From Diphasiastrum complanatum (lineage: Eukaryota > Streptophyta > Lycopodiopsida > Lycopodiales > Lycopodiaceae), in contig MU832593.1 of NCBI GenBank assembly GCA_029204225.1, forward strand, positions 1 through 64,000: 64,000 bases of DNA. Direction: 5' to 3'. The position numbers were made by a program, and so were the translations under genes. The notes under the pieces are model-generated. The model worked only from the letters and a program-made list of their open reading frames with translations. It was not told the DNA's origin and ran no database searches. How positions within the stretch are numbered: the first letter of the stretch is position 1; every line of letters starts with the position of its first letter. Shown piece by piece: positions 30,291 to 44,343 of the stretch.

Positions 30291-33200
30291 TCAGCATGAA
30301 AGAAATGGTGGATGGTATGCTGTGAAGGTGTGATTAGATGTGCCCTGGACCTGTCGCCGGATAGGCCGTCGATGTCGTCTCTGCTGCCGTGGCGCTTTGG
30401 GCTGTGATCTAATAACTGACTGTCTCTCTAGCCGTCGACATGGTCTCTGATGCCGGTGTACGAAGGAGTCGGGAATCTCGGCCTCTCCATCTGAGTCGCT
30501 GCCTATGGGTACCTCGGATCTCTGTCTCCGACGGGATATGCACTCATCAATGCTCAGCTGTGTCAGGGATTGTGTACCATCTAGTCTCCTCCTCCTCAGG
30601 TCTGACATCTCTCGGATCATCAGTGCGACACATCTAGGGTCCTCATAAGATATCAAGGTAGAAAGTGTAACTGGGTGCTCTCTGAACAAGCAGTAGTACT
30701 GCCCCCGTATCTCATAGTAGGCTGGACATCTGAAGAGGAAATGTGACTCATCCTTAGTCTCATGCATAACACACATGCTACAAAGCCGGTCCTCTTGTGG
30801 GGTGCCACTGTATCTGCCAGTCTCAATAGCCAGCTGATGTGAAGAAACCCGAAACTGACCCATCGCTATCCGCAGACTATGTGATATACTCCTCAACAAG
30901 TAACCAGATACTATGGGGCAGCCAGCCGGATCAAGAGATAGAAAGTGTGTACGATAAAACTCACTCTTGGTCCCCAATGGACCCTGCCAAGTGATATGAA
31001 GATATGATCTGTAAAGGAGGCCTCTGATGTACTGGTGGGTGCCCGCAGGTAGATCATTGATCTGGATACCCAATGTGGAGAGGAGACGGCAAGCCTGGGA
31101 GTACCATGAGAAAAGGTGTCCCTCTGAGTGTAGGCGCCGGGATGAAGATAAAGCTGCAACTACATAATGTGTACCCCCGTCCTGAAGATCCTCTAACCTC
31201 TGTATGAATGTCACAATATGGAATAAGGCCTCAATCTGAATGGGGGGGACCGCGAACTCCACCAAGATAATCTGGTGTGGTACTGAGGGCTTAGCCCGTA
31301 TCATCCGGGAGAGCAAACGAATCTGGAGCCAGGAGATATATGTCCAATCAGTAGCTGTCAGACCAGTACTCCATGTCTCGGAAGCATACATAGCTGAGGG
31401 CACAACCATAGTGTCAAAGAGCCGACACTTACTAGTCGCATCTCTGATGTGTGAGCTGAAACATAGTCTCTCCAAATCTACCAATGAGGCATAGCCCTTC
31501 CGTACCTGGGAAATAGCTGCGTGTCTCATGCTGGACGTAGGCCACGAGAATAGTACTCCTAGATATTTATAGGAATCAACAACCTCTAGGGGATGACCAT
31601 CCCATAGAAGCTCCTGCCGCATCATGAAAGACCTAGAGGTGTTGAACACCATAACCTTAGTCTTGGCCACATTCACCGACAAACCCCACCGTGTGCAGAA
31701 AGAAAGAAGAGCATCTAAGTGTCGCTGCAAACCCTCTCTCGTCCGTGAAAGCAAAACCACATCATCAGCATAAAGGAGAATAGCAATAATGAGGTCGCCC
31801 AATGTGCAACCCTCCCCTCCATCACTCCGTATAACATGCTCTAGCTCATCAATGTAAAGACCAAAAAGTGTAGGAGAGAGTGGACATCCCTGTTTGACAC
31901 CAATAGTACTGACCACCTCCGGTGAAATAACTCCTGATAGTCGGACATTGCCAATAACTCGCCTGTACAATGCTACTACCGCCTGTATAGTATCCTCCTG
32001 AAAGCCCCAATCATGAAGTCTCTGTATCAATAGATGCCTAGGCACATAATCAAATGCCTTGCGGAAATCCACAAAGCAGCAGTATACACACTCCCTCTTG
32101 GCCTTAGCCTCCTCAATGATGGACCTCAAAGTAAAGATATGATCCGATGTAGTATATCCCGGTCTGAAACCCGCCTGTCCAATGGCATGGAGTGATCTAG
32201 CATCCATCTCTGTACTGATTTCTGACTGTAGGATAGAACCATATACTTTGGCGCAGAGGTGACTGATCATAATGGTGCGGTAGTTGTCAGCTTTCATGGG
32301 GTCCCCGCCTTTGTGGATAGGGTGAATGAGGTTTGTGGACCATGGAGAGGGAAAATCAGAGGTGACAGCTCGGTTGAATAGGATGGAGAGAAAGGGTGAG
32401 AGGATGTCGGGAGCATACTTTAGAAGTTCAGCCTCTAGTTCATCAATGTCTTTGGCTTTATGGGAATGGAGTCGTGTGATGGCCTTTTCTATAAGTTCGT
32501 TAGTGAATATGGCAGAAGTATCCGTGAGACAAGAGGTGGGAAGAGGAGGGGTATCTGGGATGGTGTAGAATGATGTGGCATATGCGACCCAAGTGCTGAG
32601 GTCTGTGATCCGTGGTGGGGGTGACCGTGGAAGGAACCTCTTCCAGAATGAACCTGAGGAAGAACTAAAGAGGAGATCCATCAGTTTCTTACCCTGACCA
32701 ATCTCGTATGTGATTTTCTTTTTTTTTGTGGTTCTGCGGTAGACACGAGATATGGTTTTGGTCATATGAGGAAGATGGGAGCGAGCATATATGAGGTTCT
32801 GATGTAGCTGGATGCATTCTTGATCATACCAGGGGTTATAGGGTCTATGACGTTGCTGGTCTTTGGGCCGTGGGGATGGAAAGGCAATGGAAGCTGCAGT
32901 ATGGATGGTCTGGACAAGAAAGAGGGACTGCTCCTCTAAAGTATGCTCATGTGGGAAATAGGTAAGGAGATCGGAGAGGGCTTCTCTGTATAGTGGTGTG
33001 TGATGTGAAGTGTAGCGGTAGGTGGGTTTAGCTGTAGGGGTCGAAGAGAAAATAGGTGTGATGTGGAGATGACCGACAGAGAGTGAGAGATATGAATGAT
33101 CAGAAAGAGTGGTGCGGTGTACAGAGAAGGATGAAATGAAGTGAAGGAGAAATGGTGAACCCATGCAATAGTCGACGACGCTATGTGGGAAGCAATTGTA

Positions 33201-34907
33201 GTCACCAGAGCCTGGCAGCTGAAGAAGGCCATTATAAATGGCCAGTCCATGAGCCTCACCCAACTGAAGCATCTGCTCCCCATATGATGTGACTGGACCC
33301 GTTGCATCCGCCGATCGCCGTATAAGACCAAGATCATCCCAATCAAGTGCATGTATCCGCTGTGGGTCATCTGCTGCTCTGTGAAATTCCGTTTGCCTAG
33401 ACCCAGTCCTGGCATTGAAGTCCCCCGCTAGAAGAATATATCCTTGATCCTCATATCTGATAATGTCCGATGAAATATCCATGAAAGGTGACTCCTCCTC
33501 TGAGGTGAAAACTGATGTCTCTGGAGGGAAATAACAAATAGCCAAAAATATGTCACGATCTAACTCCATCAACCTGTGGTCCAACCTGATCCAGATATAG
33601 CGAGCTTGCTCGTCAGTGTACAGTAGCTCGACCCATGGCTGGAGAGAGTCTCGAAATAAGCAAGCAACACCACCTGAACCGCGACTAGTCAGTGCCCTCG
33701 TCTTCCCTCTGCAAGTAGAAAGCCAGCAAAATCCCTCAATGCAAGGAAGTCCTCTCTCAGGACTCTCATGTGTCTCAGTAAGTATAAGGATATCCCCTGT
33801 AGTACAAAAATCTCTAAAGTCTCCTGCTGTAGCTGAAGAATGGATACCATTGCAGTTCCATAAACTTAACCGCAATGCTTTTGTGAGGGCCCAGATCACC
33901 CTTTTTCCCAGTGCTTTGGCTTCGCTGAAAACCTTCCTCCTTTCGGCAACTTGCATAGGTGTGAGATCGTCGTCCATGAAGACAAGGGTACCTCTCAGCC
34001 TAAGGACAGCTTGCCGCTCCTCTATTCCCGTGAACCGTATAAGTGTAGTTGGATCTCTTTTAGTTCTCCACGCTTTTTCCATTCCGTTGTGATGGTGGGA
34101 AAGTGTATCCATGAGGAAACTGGATGCTTCGGTAATTGGAGCCTTAGTATCTTCAATTCCTCGCACCCGCACATTTAGAGATTTATACTTCCGCATTTCT
34201 TCTTCGGATATGGTGGCTGAGATGACGCTATTGAAAGTGTGTGTACCTTCTTTACCGTCTTCTTTGAATAGAGAGGCCCATGTTTTGGTTTCCGCCTTAT
34301 GTTGCTCAATCCGTTCCTCCAATTCTTGGATCTTTGTGGTGCTGGCTGGTTCTTCTTTTCTGCTCAAGGTCTCTTCCAAAGATATGATCCAGGCCATCAT
34401 AGTTTGCTTCTCGATTGCCATAGCTTGTATTGTGGTTTTCAATTGACCCATTTCCATCCTTAGGTAGCTAGATTCCAGTGTAATTTGTTCCATGCAAGAG
34501 AGAAGGTACTGTTCAAATGCTTTCGTAGGAGAGTAGGCTTCTTTAGGGAATGAGAGATGATAATGGGAGGGGGCAGGAGAACCATGGAGAAAGGAGAGGG
34601 CCAAGGAAGAGGGGGGAGGGCTGTGAGCAGGCAGCGAGGGGTTGGGAAGGGCCAGCAAGGGGGTGGGAGGGGCGGGAGTAGGCTGAGCAGACAGCGAGGG
34701 GGTGGGAAGGGCCAGCAAGGGGGTGGGAGGGGTGGGAGTAGGCTGAGCAGGCAACGAGGGGGTGGGAGAGGTGGTGGGAGAGGGAGTAGGCAGCAAGGGG
34801 GTGTGTGAAGGGCCAGCGACAGGCTGCAAAGGAGAGGGAGGGGGTAGCGAAGGAGAGGGAGGGGAGCGAGGGGGAGGGGAGCGAAGGCTCCCCTTTTTTA
34901 TGGCCAT
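30291..34907 (-). CDS. LINE B polyprotein: ORF1-like region, endonuclease, reverse transcriptase, zinc finger
   Basis: One uninterrupted 1538-codon frame from an ATG (MAIKKGSLRSPPPRSPPS). Residues about 1-120 are very Pro-rich and contain a 20-residue tandem repeat. About 135-225 are coiled coil. About 245-345 are the RRM-like and C-terminal domain of ORF1 (LNVRVRGIEDTKAP, MDDDLTPMQVAERRK). The endonuclease follows without a break (SLWNCNGIHSS at about 346, LILTETHES, GDFNARTGSRQTE, HSVVDYCMGSP, LSDHSYLSL). The RT has QAGFRPGYTTSDH, VDFRKAFDYVPRH, GVKQGCPLSPTLFGLYIDEL and LLYADDVVLLSR (about 1049). The finger CSMC...H...C is at about 1379, followed by a basic Arg-rich tail. All catalytic residues are present. 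It looks autonomous. Confidence 0.93.
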   Translation of the reverse strand: MAIKKGSLRSPPPRSPPSPSLPPPSPLQPVAGPSHTPLLPTPSPTTSPTPSLPAQPTPTPPTPLLALPTPSLSAQPTPAPPTPLLALPNPSLPAHSPPPSSLALSFLHGSPAPSHYHLSFPKEAYSPTKAFEQYLLSCMEQITLESSYLRMEMGQLKTTIQAMAIEKQTMMAWIISLEETLSRKEEPASTTKIQELEERIEQHKAETKTWASLFKEDGKEGTHTFNSVISATISEEEMRKYKSLNVRVRGIEDTKAPITEASSFLMDTLSHHHNGMEKAWRTKRDPTTLIRFTGIEERQAVLRLRGTLVFMDDDLTPMQVAERRKVFSEAKALGKRVIWALTKALRLSLWNCNGIHSSATAGDFRDFCTTGDILILTETHESPERGLPCIEGFCWLSTCRGKTRALTSRGSGGVACLFRDSLQPWVELLYTDEQARYIWIRLDHRLMELDRDIFLAICYFPPETSVFTSEEESPFMDISSDIIRYEDQGYILLAGDFNARTGSRQTEFHRAADDPQRIHALDWDDLGLIRRSADATGPVTSYGEQMLQLGEAHGLAIYNGLLQLPGSGDYNCFPHSVVDYCMGSPFLLHFISSFSVHRTTLSDHSYLSLSVGHLHITPIFSSTPTAKPTYRYTSHHTPLYREALSDLLTYFPHEHTLEEQSLFLVQTIHTAASIAFPSPRPKDQQRHRPYNPWYDQECIQLHQNLIYARSHLPHMTKTISRVYRRTTKKKKITYEIGQGKKLMDLLFSSSSGSFWKRFLPRSPPPRITDLSTWVAYATSFYTIPDTPPLPTSCLTDTSAIFTNELIEKAITRLHSHKAKDIDELEAELLKYAPDILSPFLSILFNRAVTSDFPSPWSTNLIHPIHKGGDPMKADNYRTIMISHLCAKVYGSILQSEISTEMDARSLHAIGQAGFRPGYTTSDHIFTLRSIIEEAKAKRECVYCCFVDFRKAFDYVPRHLLIQRLHDWGFQEDTIQAVVALYRRVIGNVRLSGVISPEVVSTIGVKQGCPLSPTLFGLYIDELEHVIRSDGGEGCTLGDLIIAILLYADDVVLLSRTREGLQRHLDALLSFCTRWGLSVNVAKTKVMVFNTSRSFMMRQELLWDGHPLEVVDSYKYLGVLFSWPTSSMRHAAISQVRKGYASLVDLERLCFSSHIRDATSKCRLFDTMVVPSAMYASETWSTGLTATDWTYISWLQIRLLSRMIRAKPSVPHQIILVEFAVPPIQIEALFHIVTFIQRLEDLQDGGTHYVVAALSSSRRLHSEGHLFSWYSQACRLLSTLGIQINDLPAGTHQYIRGLLYRSYLHITWQGPLGTKSEFYRTHFLSLDPAGCPIVSGYLLRSISHSLRIAMGQFRVSSHQLAIETGRYSGTPQEDRLCSMCVMHETKDESHFLFRCPAYYEIRGQYYCLFREHPVTLSTLISYEDPRCVALMIREMSDLRRRRLDGTQSLTQLSIDECISRRRQRSEVPIGSDSDGEAEIPDSFVHRHQRPCRRLERQSVIRSQPKAPRQQRRHRRPIRRQVQGTSNHTFTAYHPPFLSC
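34620..34800 (-). repeat. 60-bp tandem repeat coding the Pro-rich N-terminus of LINE B
   Basis: Two near-identical 60-bp units and a partial third (plus strand GAGCAGGCAGCGAGGGG... and GAGCAGACAGCGAGGGG...) encode a 20-residue Pro/Thr/Leu-rich repeat. The frame is kept by the unit length. Confidence 0.8.
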
Positions 34908-34984
34908 GGAGACCCGCTGAGTGCGATGGAGGTCAGATGGGAGGTGAGTGCGACCAGGGTAGGGCGAGCTAGGCCATCACCATC

Positions 34985-37597
<2,613 letters not shown>

Positions 37598-38075
37598 TGC
37601 TGGGATCTTACCTATTCAATCACAAAGCATTCTCAAAAGAAAGAGAGAGATGGCTAGAAACCCTCTTGTAGAAACTCGTGGACAGCCAAGGAGAATAGCG
37701 AGTATTGCTTACAAAAGTGTCTCATACAAATGGGATGCACACATATATATAGTCCAAGATGACTATCTAACTTCATGACTATTGGCTATCCAACTACTTG
37801 ACTATTGGCTATCCAACTACTTGACTATTGACTATCCAACTTTCTATAAGTTACATAGAAAGAATAAGGTACCTCCAATATGTCAAGTTGAGGTACTTAA
37901 TGTCACAATTAGGCCTAGTGGACCCATGAGTCCCTACCAAGTTAATTTCATACTAACTTAGCTAACTCTAAGTTTAGTAGGCCTAATATAATAAATGACC
38001 ATGGTTACACAACTCTCGACCTTTTGGGTCAAAGTAACCTATGGTAATGTAAGCAATTCCATTTACATTCCAACA
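37598..38075 (-). mobile_element. Copia B 3' LTR
   Basis: About 478 bp, ending in ATTCCAACA on the plus strand. The first 15-20 bases differ from the other LTR, so the outer border is approximate. The inner border is followed by a PPT (minus strand CCATTTAAGGAGGG, 38076-38089). Confidence 0.8.
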
Positions 38076-38193
38076 CCCTCCTTAAATGGAAATGCATAAC
38101 ATAACATGAAGTAACTTCTCGAAAGAGAAAAATGCAACTTGTTGTCCGAACTTCATGTCGCCAAATAAACTTCGCACCGAAGTAGTCGAAACC

Positions 38194-39923
38194 TCATCCC
38201 CAATCATATCCAACATATAAAGGGAAAAGAATGCGTAATAATGAAGCATCAAGTCGAAGGGTAAGGATTTGCATGCTCCATCCGAAGTAGGGAACCAACA
38301 TAAACTCGACAATAAGTAGAAACATGAACTTGTAATCCATTATAGGCTCCCACATCATTCGAAAAAACTTCTTACCATAAGGACAATAAAAAAGAGTACC
38401 AAACTCTTTTGACATCACATCCTCCCAAACCTTACCATCAATGACTTGCTCACATAGAATAGGCAATGTACCATCATCATGATGAAGAGTAAGTGTAGAA
38501 CCAAAAACATCAGCAAGAGGTACTGATTTTAAAGAGGCATGTGCCTTCCCTTTGTAGTAAGACATTTCTTTGTTGTCCTGCAAAGTCTCCAATAGCGGAC
38601 AAGGAACTGTTATGGGCTGTTCAACACTTTGCTGACCAAAGTGTCCCCAACATGGACCATGTTGTCCATAATCTTCCGCAGGCTGTTCCTGAAGCATAAT
38701 GGACTGCTCATGATGTAAAATGGGCTGTAAATGACCAAAAGAACATGACCGAACCTGCTGTCCAACGTCTTCATCATAAAAATTTGGCAAACTATCAAGA
38801 GATGCATCAACGATGGCGTCATCAAAGTTGTCTCTCGAAGAGGCATGGGATGACATAGAAAATTCTTCAAGTAATGAAAAATTCTCTTCAAACAAATGCT
38901 CGCTCTTAACACTTTGAACAAAAGTACTAATTGACACATGTCGACTCTCTCCTCGATTAGTACAAAAAGGTTCCAAAGAGTGCTCGAATTTTTTAGCCTT
39001 TGCTAAAACATCAAATTGAAAATGATCCACTTTGTTGTCCTGCAAAGTCTGCAACAACCATTTAGGGACTGGTTTGGGCTGTCCAACAGCCTTGCCTTTG
39101 TCAACACTTTGCTGTTCAAAGTGTTCCGAACTTGGACCTTGCTGTCCAATGTCTTCAATAGGCTGCTCTTCACCATAAATAGGTTCTTCTTGATGAACTA
39201 TGGGCTGCAAAATTGAAGAAGTAGTGGGCTGTCCACTAGAAGTTGATGGCAGTTCCTTATCTTCATGATTAGATGGCAAAACCAAATCTGGAAATATTTC
39301 AAGATATGCATCATGGGGGAAGTCTCCTTTCATGACATGAGTGGGCACAACATCATAGGAGGTCTTTTCATCAAAATGAACATCACGACTCACTATGATT
39401 TTATTAGTATCCATATTAAACAACCTATAGCCTTTGCTTTCGCTACTATAGCCAACAAATATGCATTTGACTCCTTTATCATCAAGCTTGGTTCTTAGCT
39501 TATCGGGAATGATAGCATAAGCCATGCAACCAAATATGCGTAAGTGAGAAACAGTAGGCTTCTTACCATACCAAACTTCATAAGGAGTTAATGCCTTAAA
39601 GGCTTTAGTAGGACACCGATTACTAATGTAAGCCGCCGTTATAACCGCTTCAGCCCAAAACTTGTGAGGTAGGCCTTGAGCATGCATCGAGCCATCTCCA
39701 TGATAGTGCGATTCTTTCTTTCGGCAACACCATTTTGTTGAGGTGTGTAATGGGTTGTCATTTGATGATGGATACCTTTTCTTTGAAGATAAGTAGCGAA
39801 TGTACTCTTTATAGGTTCCCCTCCTCGGTCGGTACGTAAGATCTTCAAAGAGTGCCCAAACTGGTTTTCTATCATTGCTAGAAAATCCTTAAAGCGTTGA
39901 AAAATTTCAGATTTTGTCTTCAT
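38194..39923 (-). pseudogene. Copia B integrase core and C-terminus
   Basis: The frame at 39639-39923 carries the second half of the integrase core (TDRGGEPIKSTF, QNGVAERKNRTIMEMA). The frame at 38194-39687 overlaps and continues (LPHKFWAEAVITAAYISNR, FGCMAYAIIPDKLR) into the usual long variable linker rich in Gln, Glu and His. At about 38430 the start of the RT lead-in (DGKVWEDVMSKEFGTL) is seen. All of RT and RNase H is then missing, and the frame closes near the LTR. One frameshift separates it from the finger domain upstream. Confidence 0.8.
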
Positions 39924-39932
39924 AAGATAAAT

Positions 39933-40992
39933 CTATGTAAATCTTGAAAGGTCATCAATAAAAGTGACAAAGTACTTACATCTTCCAATGGATTTGGTCC
40001 TCATTGGACCACATACATTGCCCTCAACTCGAATAGTTCCATCAATTTGAAAAGCTTGCCTTTGAAATTTTCCAAGTATGCATCCTTCGCATACATGTCC
40101 TTCGGGATGCTCAATATTAGGAATGTCTTCAACTATATTGAATCTCTTCAACATCTTCAAGCTAGCAAAGTTGAGATGTCCAAACCTAGCATGCCATAAT
40201 TCAGCCAACTCCCAAGAATGTGAACTTGATGCAACATGAAGCTCTTCGCTCATAGGTATCCATAAGGAACAATCCACCACGTAATGTTCCCGAAGTAATG
40301 ATCATAAGAGATCTCTTTGGGTCTTTGATAAGACATTTGTCTTCTTTGAATTCTACAACCAATCCTTGGTTCATAATTGTCGACATCGAAATGAGATTCT
40401 TTTTTGTTTTTGGAACATAAAGTACATTACGAATGTACTTCTCCTCATCATTGGGTAAGATAATGGGGATCACTCCAATACCTTTGATAGGACAAGAGGT
40501 GTTATGAACACCTTGAACTTTGCTTCCATCATGCACTTTTACAAGCTTTGTGAAGACTTCTTTGTCATAAGTCATATGGCGTGTGGCACCGCTATCAATC
40601 ACCCAATCAATAGATGAAAAAACAGCAACTTGTAAAGCTGAAGATGAGCTGTTTTCTGCTGAAAAACCAGCAAGATTTGATGTGGCAGAAATCTCGTCTT
40701 GAGGAGAGATGAGATTATTAGTGACAAAGGCATAATCATTATTGAAAAGATTATCCTCCTTTCCAAATTGTTGTTCCAAAGTAATGATTGCGGTACTTGT
40801 ATCGTTACCTTTCTCTTTTTCCTTTGCAAGCCTCTTCCTACATTCTTTGATGTGATGCCCAATCTTCTTGCAATAGTGGCACTTACCCTTCTTCTTGGAG
40901 CCTTGATCTTGATCTTCCTTAGATTTTTGATCATCTTTGGAAGTTTTGAAAGAAGGCTTCCCTTTCATCAGCATCTTGATGATTTTCTGCAA
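39933..40992 (-). pseudogene. Copia B gag knuckle, protease and integrase finger
   Basis: The frame at 40201-40992 starts in the gag C-terminus, with the knuckle CHYCKKIGHHIKEC at about 40840-40885 complete. It has the protease active site WVIDSGATRHMT at about 40570-40610 and the VLYVPKTKKNLIS motif near 40400. After a frameshift the frame at 39933-40280 carries the intact HHCC finger (WHARFGHLN, CEGCILGK). The gag capsid region is missing. The gene starts only about 60 bases from the PBS. Confidence 0.82.
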
Positions 40993-41055
40993 CCAAAAAG
41001 GGAATAAGATAGCTTCCTATTGGCGCCCTCCTGCAAGCAATATGATCACCTAAAG

Positions 41056-41067
41056 ACTCTGATACCA
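41056..41067 (-). other. Copia B primer-binding site
   Basis: The minus strand reads TGGTATCAGAGT immediately inside the 5' LTR, one base from the standard initiator tRNA-Met site. Confidence 0.82.
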
Positions 41068-41549
41068 TGTAGGAAATAGAAGCCTATTCAATCACACAAA
41101 GCATTCTCAAAAGAAAGAGAGAGATGGCTAGAAACCCTCTTGTAGAAACTCGTGGACAGCCAAGGAGAATAATCAGTATTGCTTACAAAAGTGTCTCATA
41201 CAAATGGGATGCACACATATATATAGTCCAAGATGATTATCTAACTTCATGACTATTGGCTATCCAACTACTTGACTATTGGCTATCCAACTACTTGACT
41301 ATTGACTATCCAACTTTCTATAAGTTGCATAGAAAGAATAAGGTACGTCCAATATGTCAAGTTGGGGTACTTGATGTCACAATTAGGCCTAGTGGACCCA
41401 TGAGTCCCTACCAAGTTAATTTCATACTAACTTAGCTAACTCTAAGTTTAGTAGGCCTAATATAATAAATGACCATGGTTACACAACTCTCGACCTTTTG
41501 GGTCAAAGTAACCTATGGTAATGTAAGCAATTCCATTTACATTCCAACA
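41068..41549 (-). mobile_element. Copia B 5' LTR
   Basis: About 482 bp, starting TGTAGGAAATAG and ending CCAACA on the plus strand. It contains ATATATATAG near 41220. It is nearly identical to the LTR at 37598-38075. Confidence 0.85.
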
Positions 41550-44155
<2,606 letters not shown>

Positions 44156-44343
44156 ATAAGACAAAAGAGAGTACAAAATGTGAGAAGCATTGTCCGCATA
44201 AGGACTTATTTACCAATGAAAAGACAGTAAAACTAAAACTAAAATATCGATCTCTCTGTCTCTAAGAGAAAAAGTATCCAAGCTTGACCACCAGCTGGTG
44301 AGGGTACAAAGCAAGAGCTTAACCACCTGCTCCGCGGAGGAAA

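Larger units (their letters stand above)
30083..34986 (-). mobile_element. LINE B: full-length non-LTR retrotransposon with a single long ORF
   Basis: The element has a 5' UTR of about 79 bp (34908-34986), one 1538-codon frame, a 3' UTR of about 118 bp with its own hairpin, and a (TC)n tail. The 5' end directly meets the tail of LINE C, and its own tail directly meets the 5' end of LINE A. It differs from A in sequence throughout, so it is a separate subfamily. No frameshift or stop interrupts the coding region. Confidence 0.9.
37598..41549 (-). mobile_element. Copia B: deletion-derived copia with two LTRs and no RT
   Basis: On the minus strand the order is 5' LTR 41068-41549, PBS, gag C-terminal knuckle, protease, integrase, a Gln/His-rich linker, PPT and 3' LTR 37598-38075. 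RT and RNase H are absent, as is the gag N-terminus. The LTRs differ at only about ten places over some 470 bases outside the outer end, so the element is fairly young. It sits within LINE E. No clear 5-bp duplication is visible at its borders. Confidence 0.85.
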
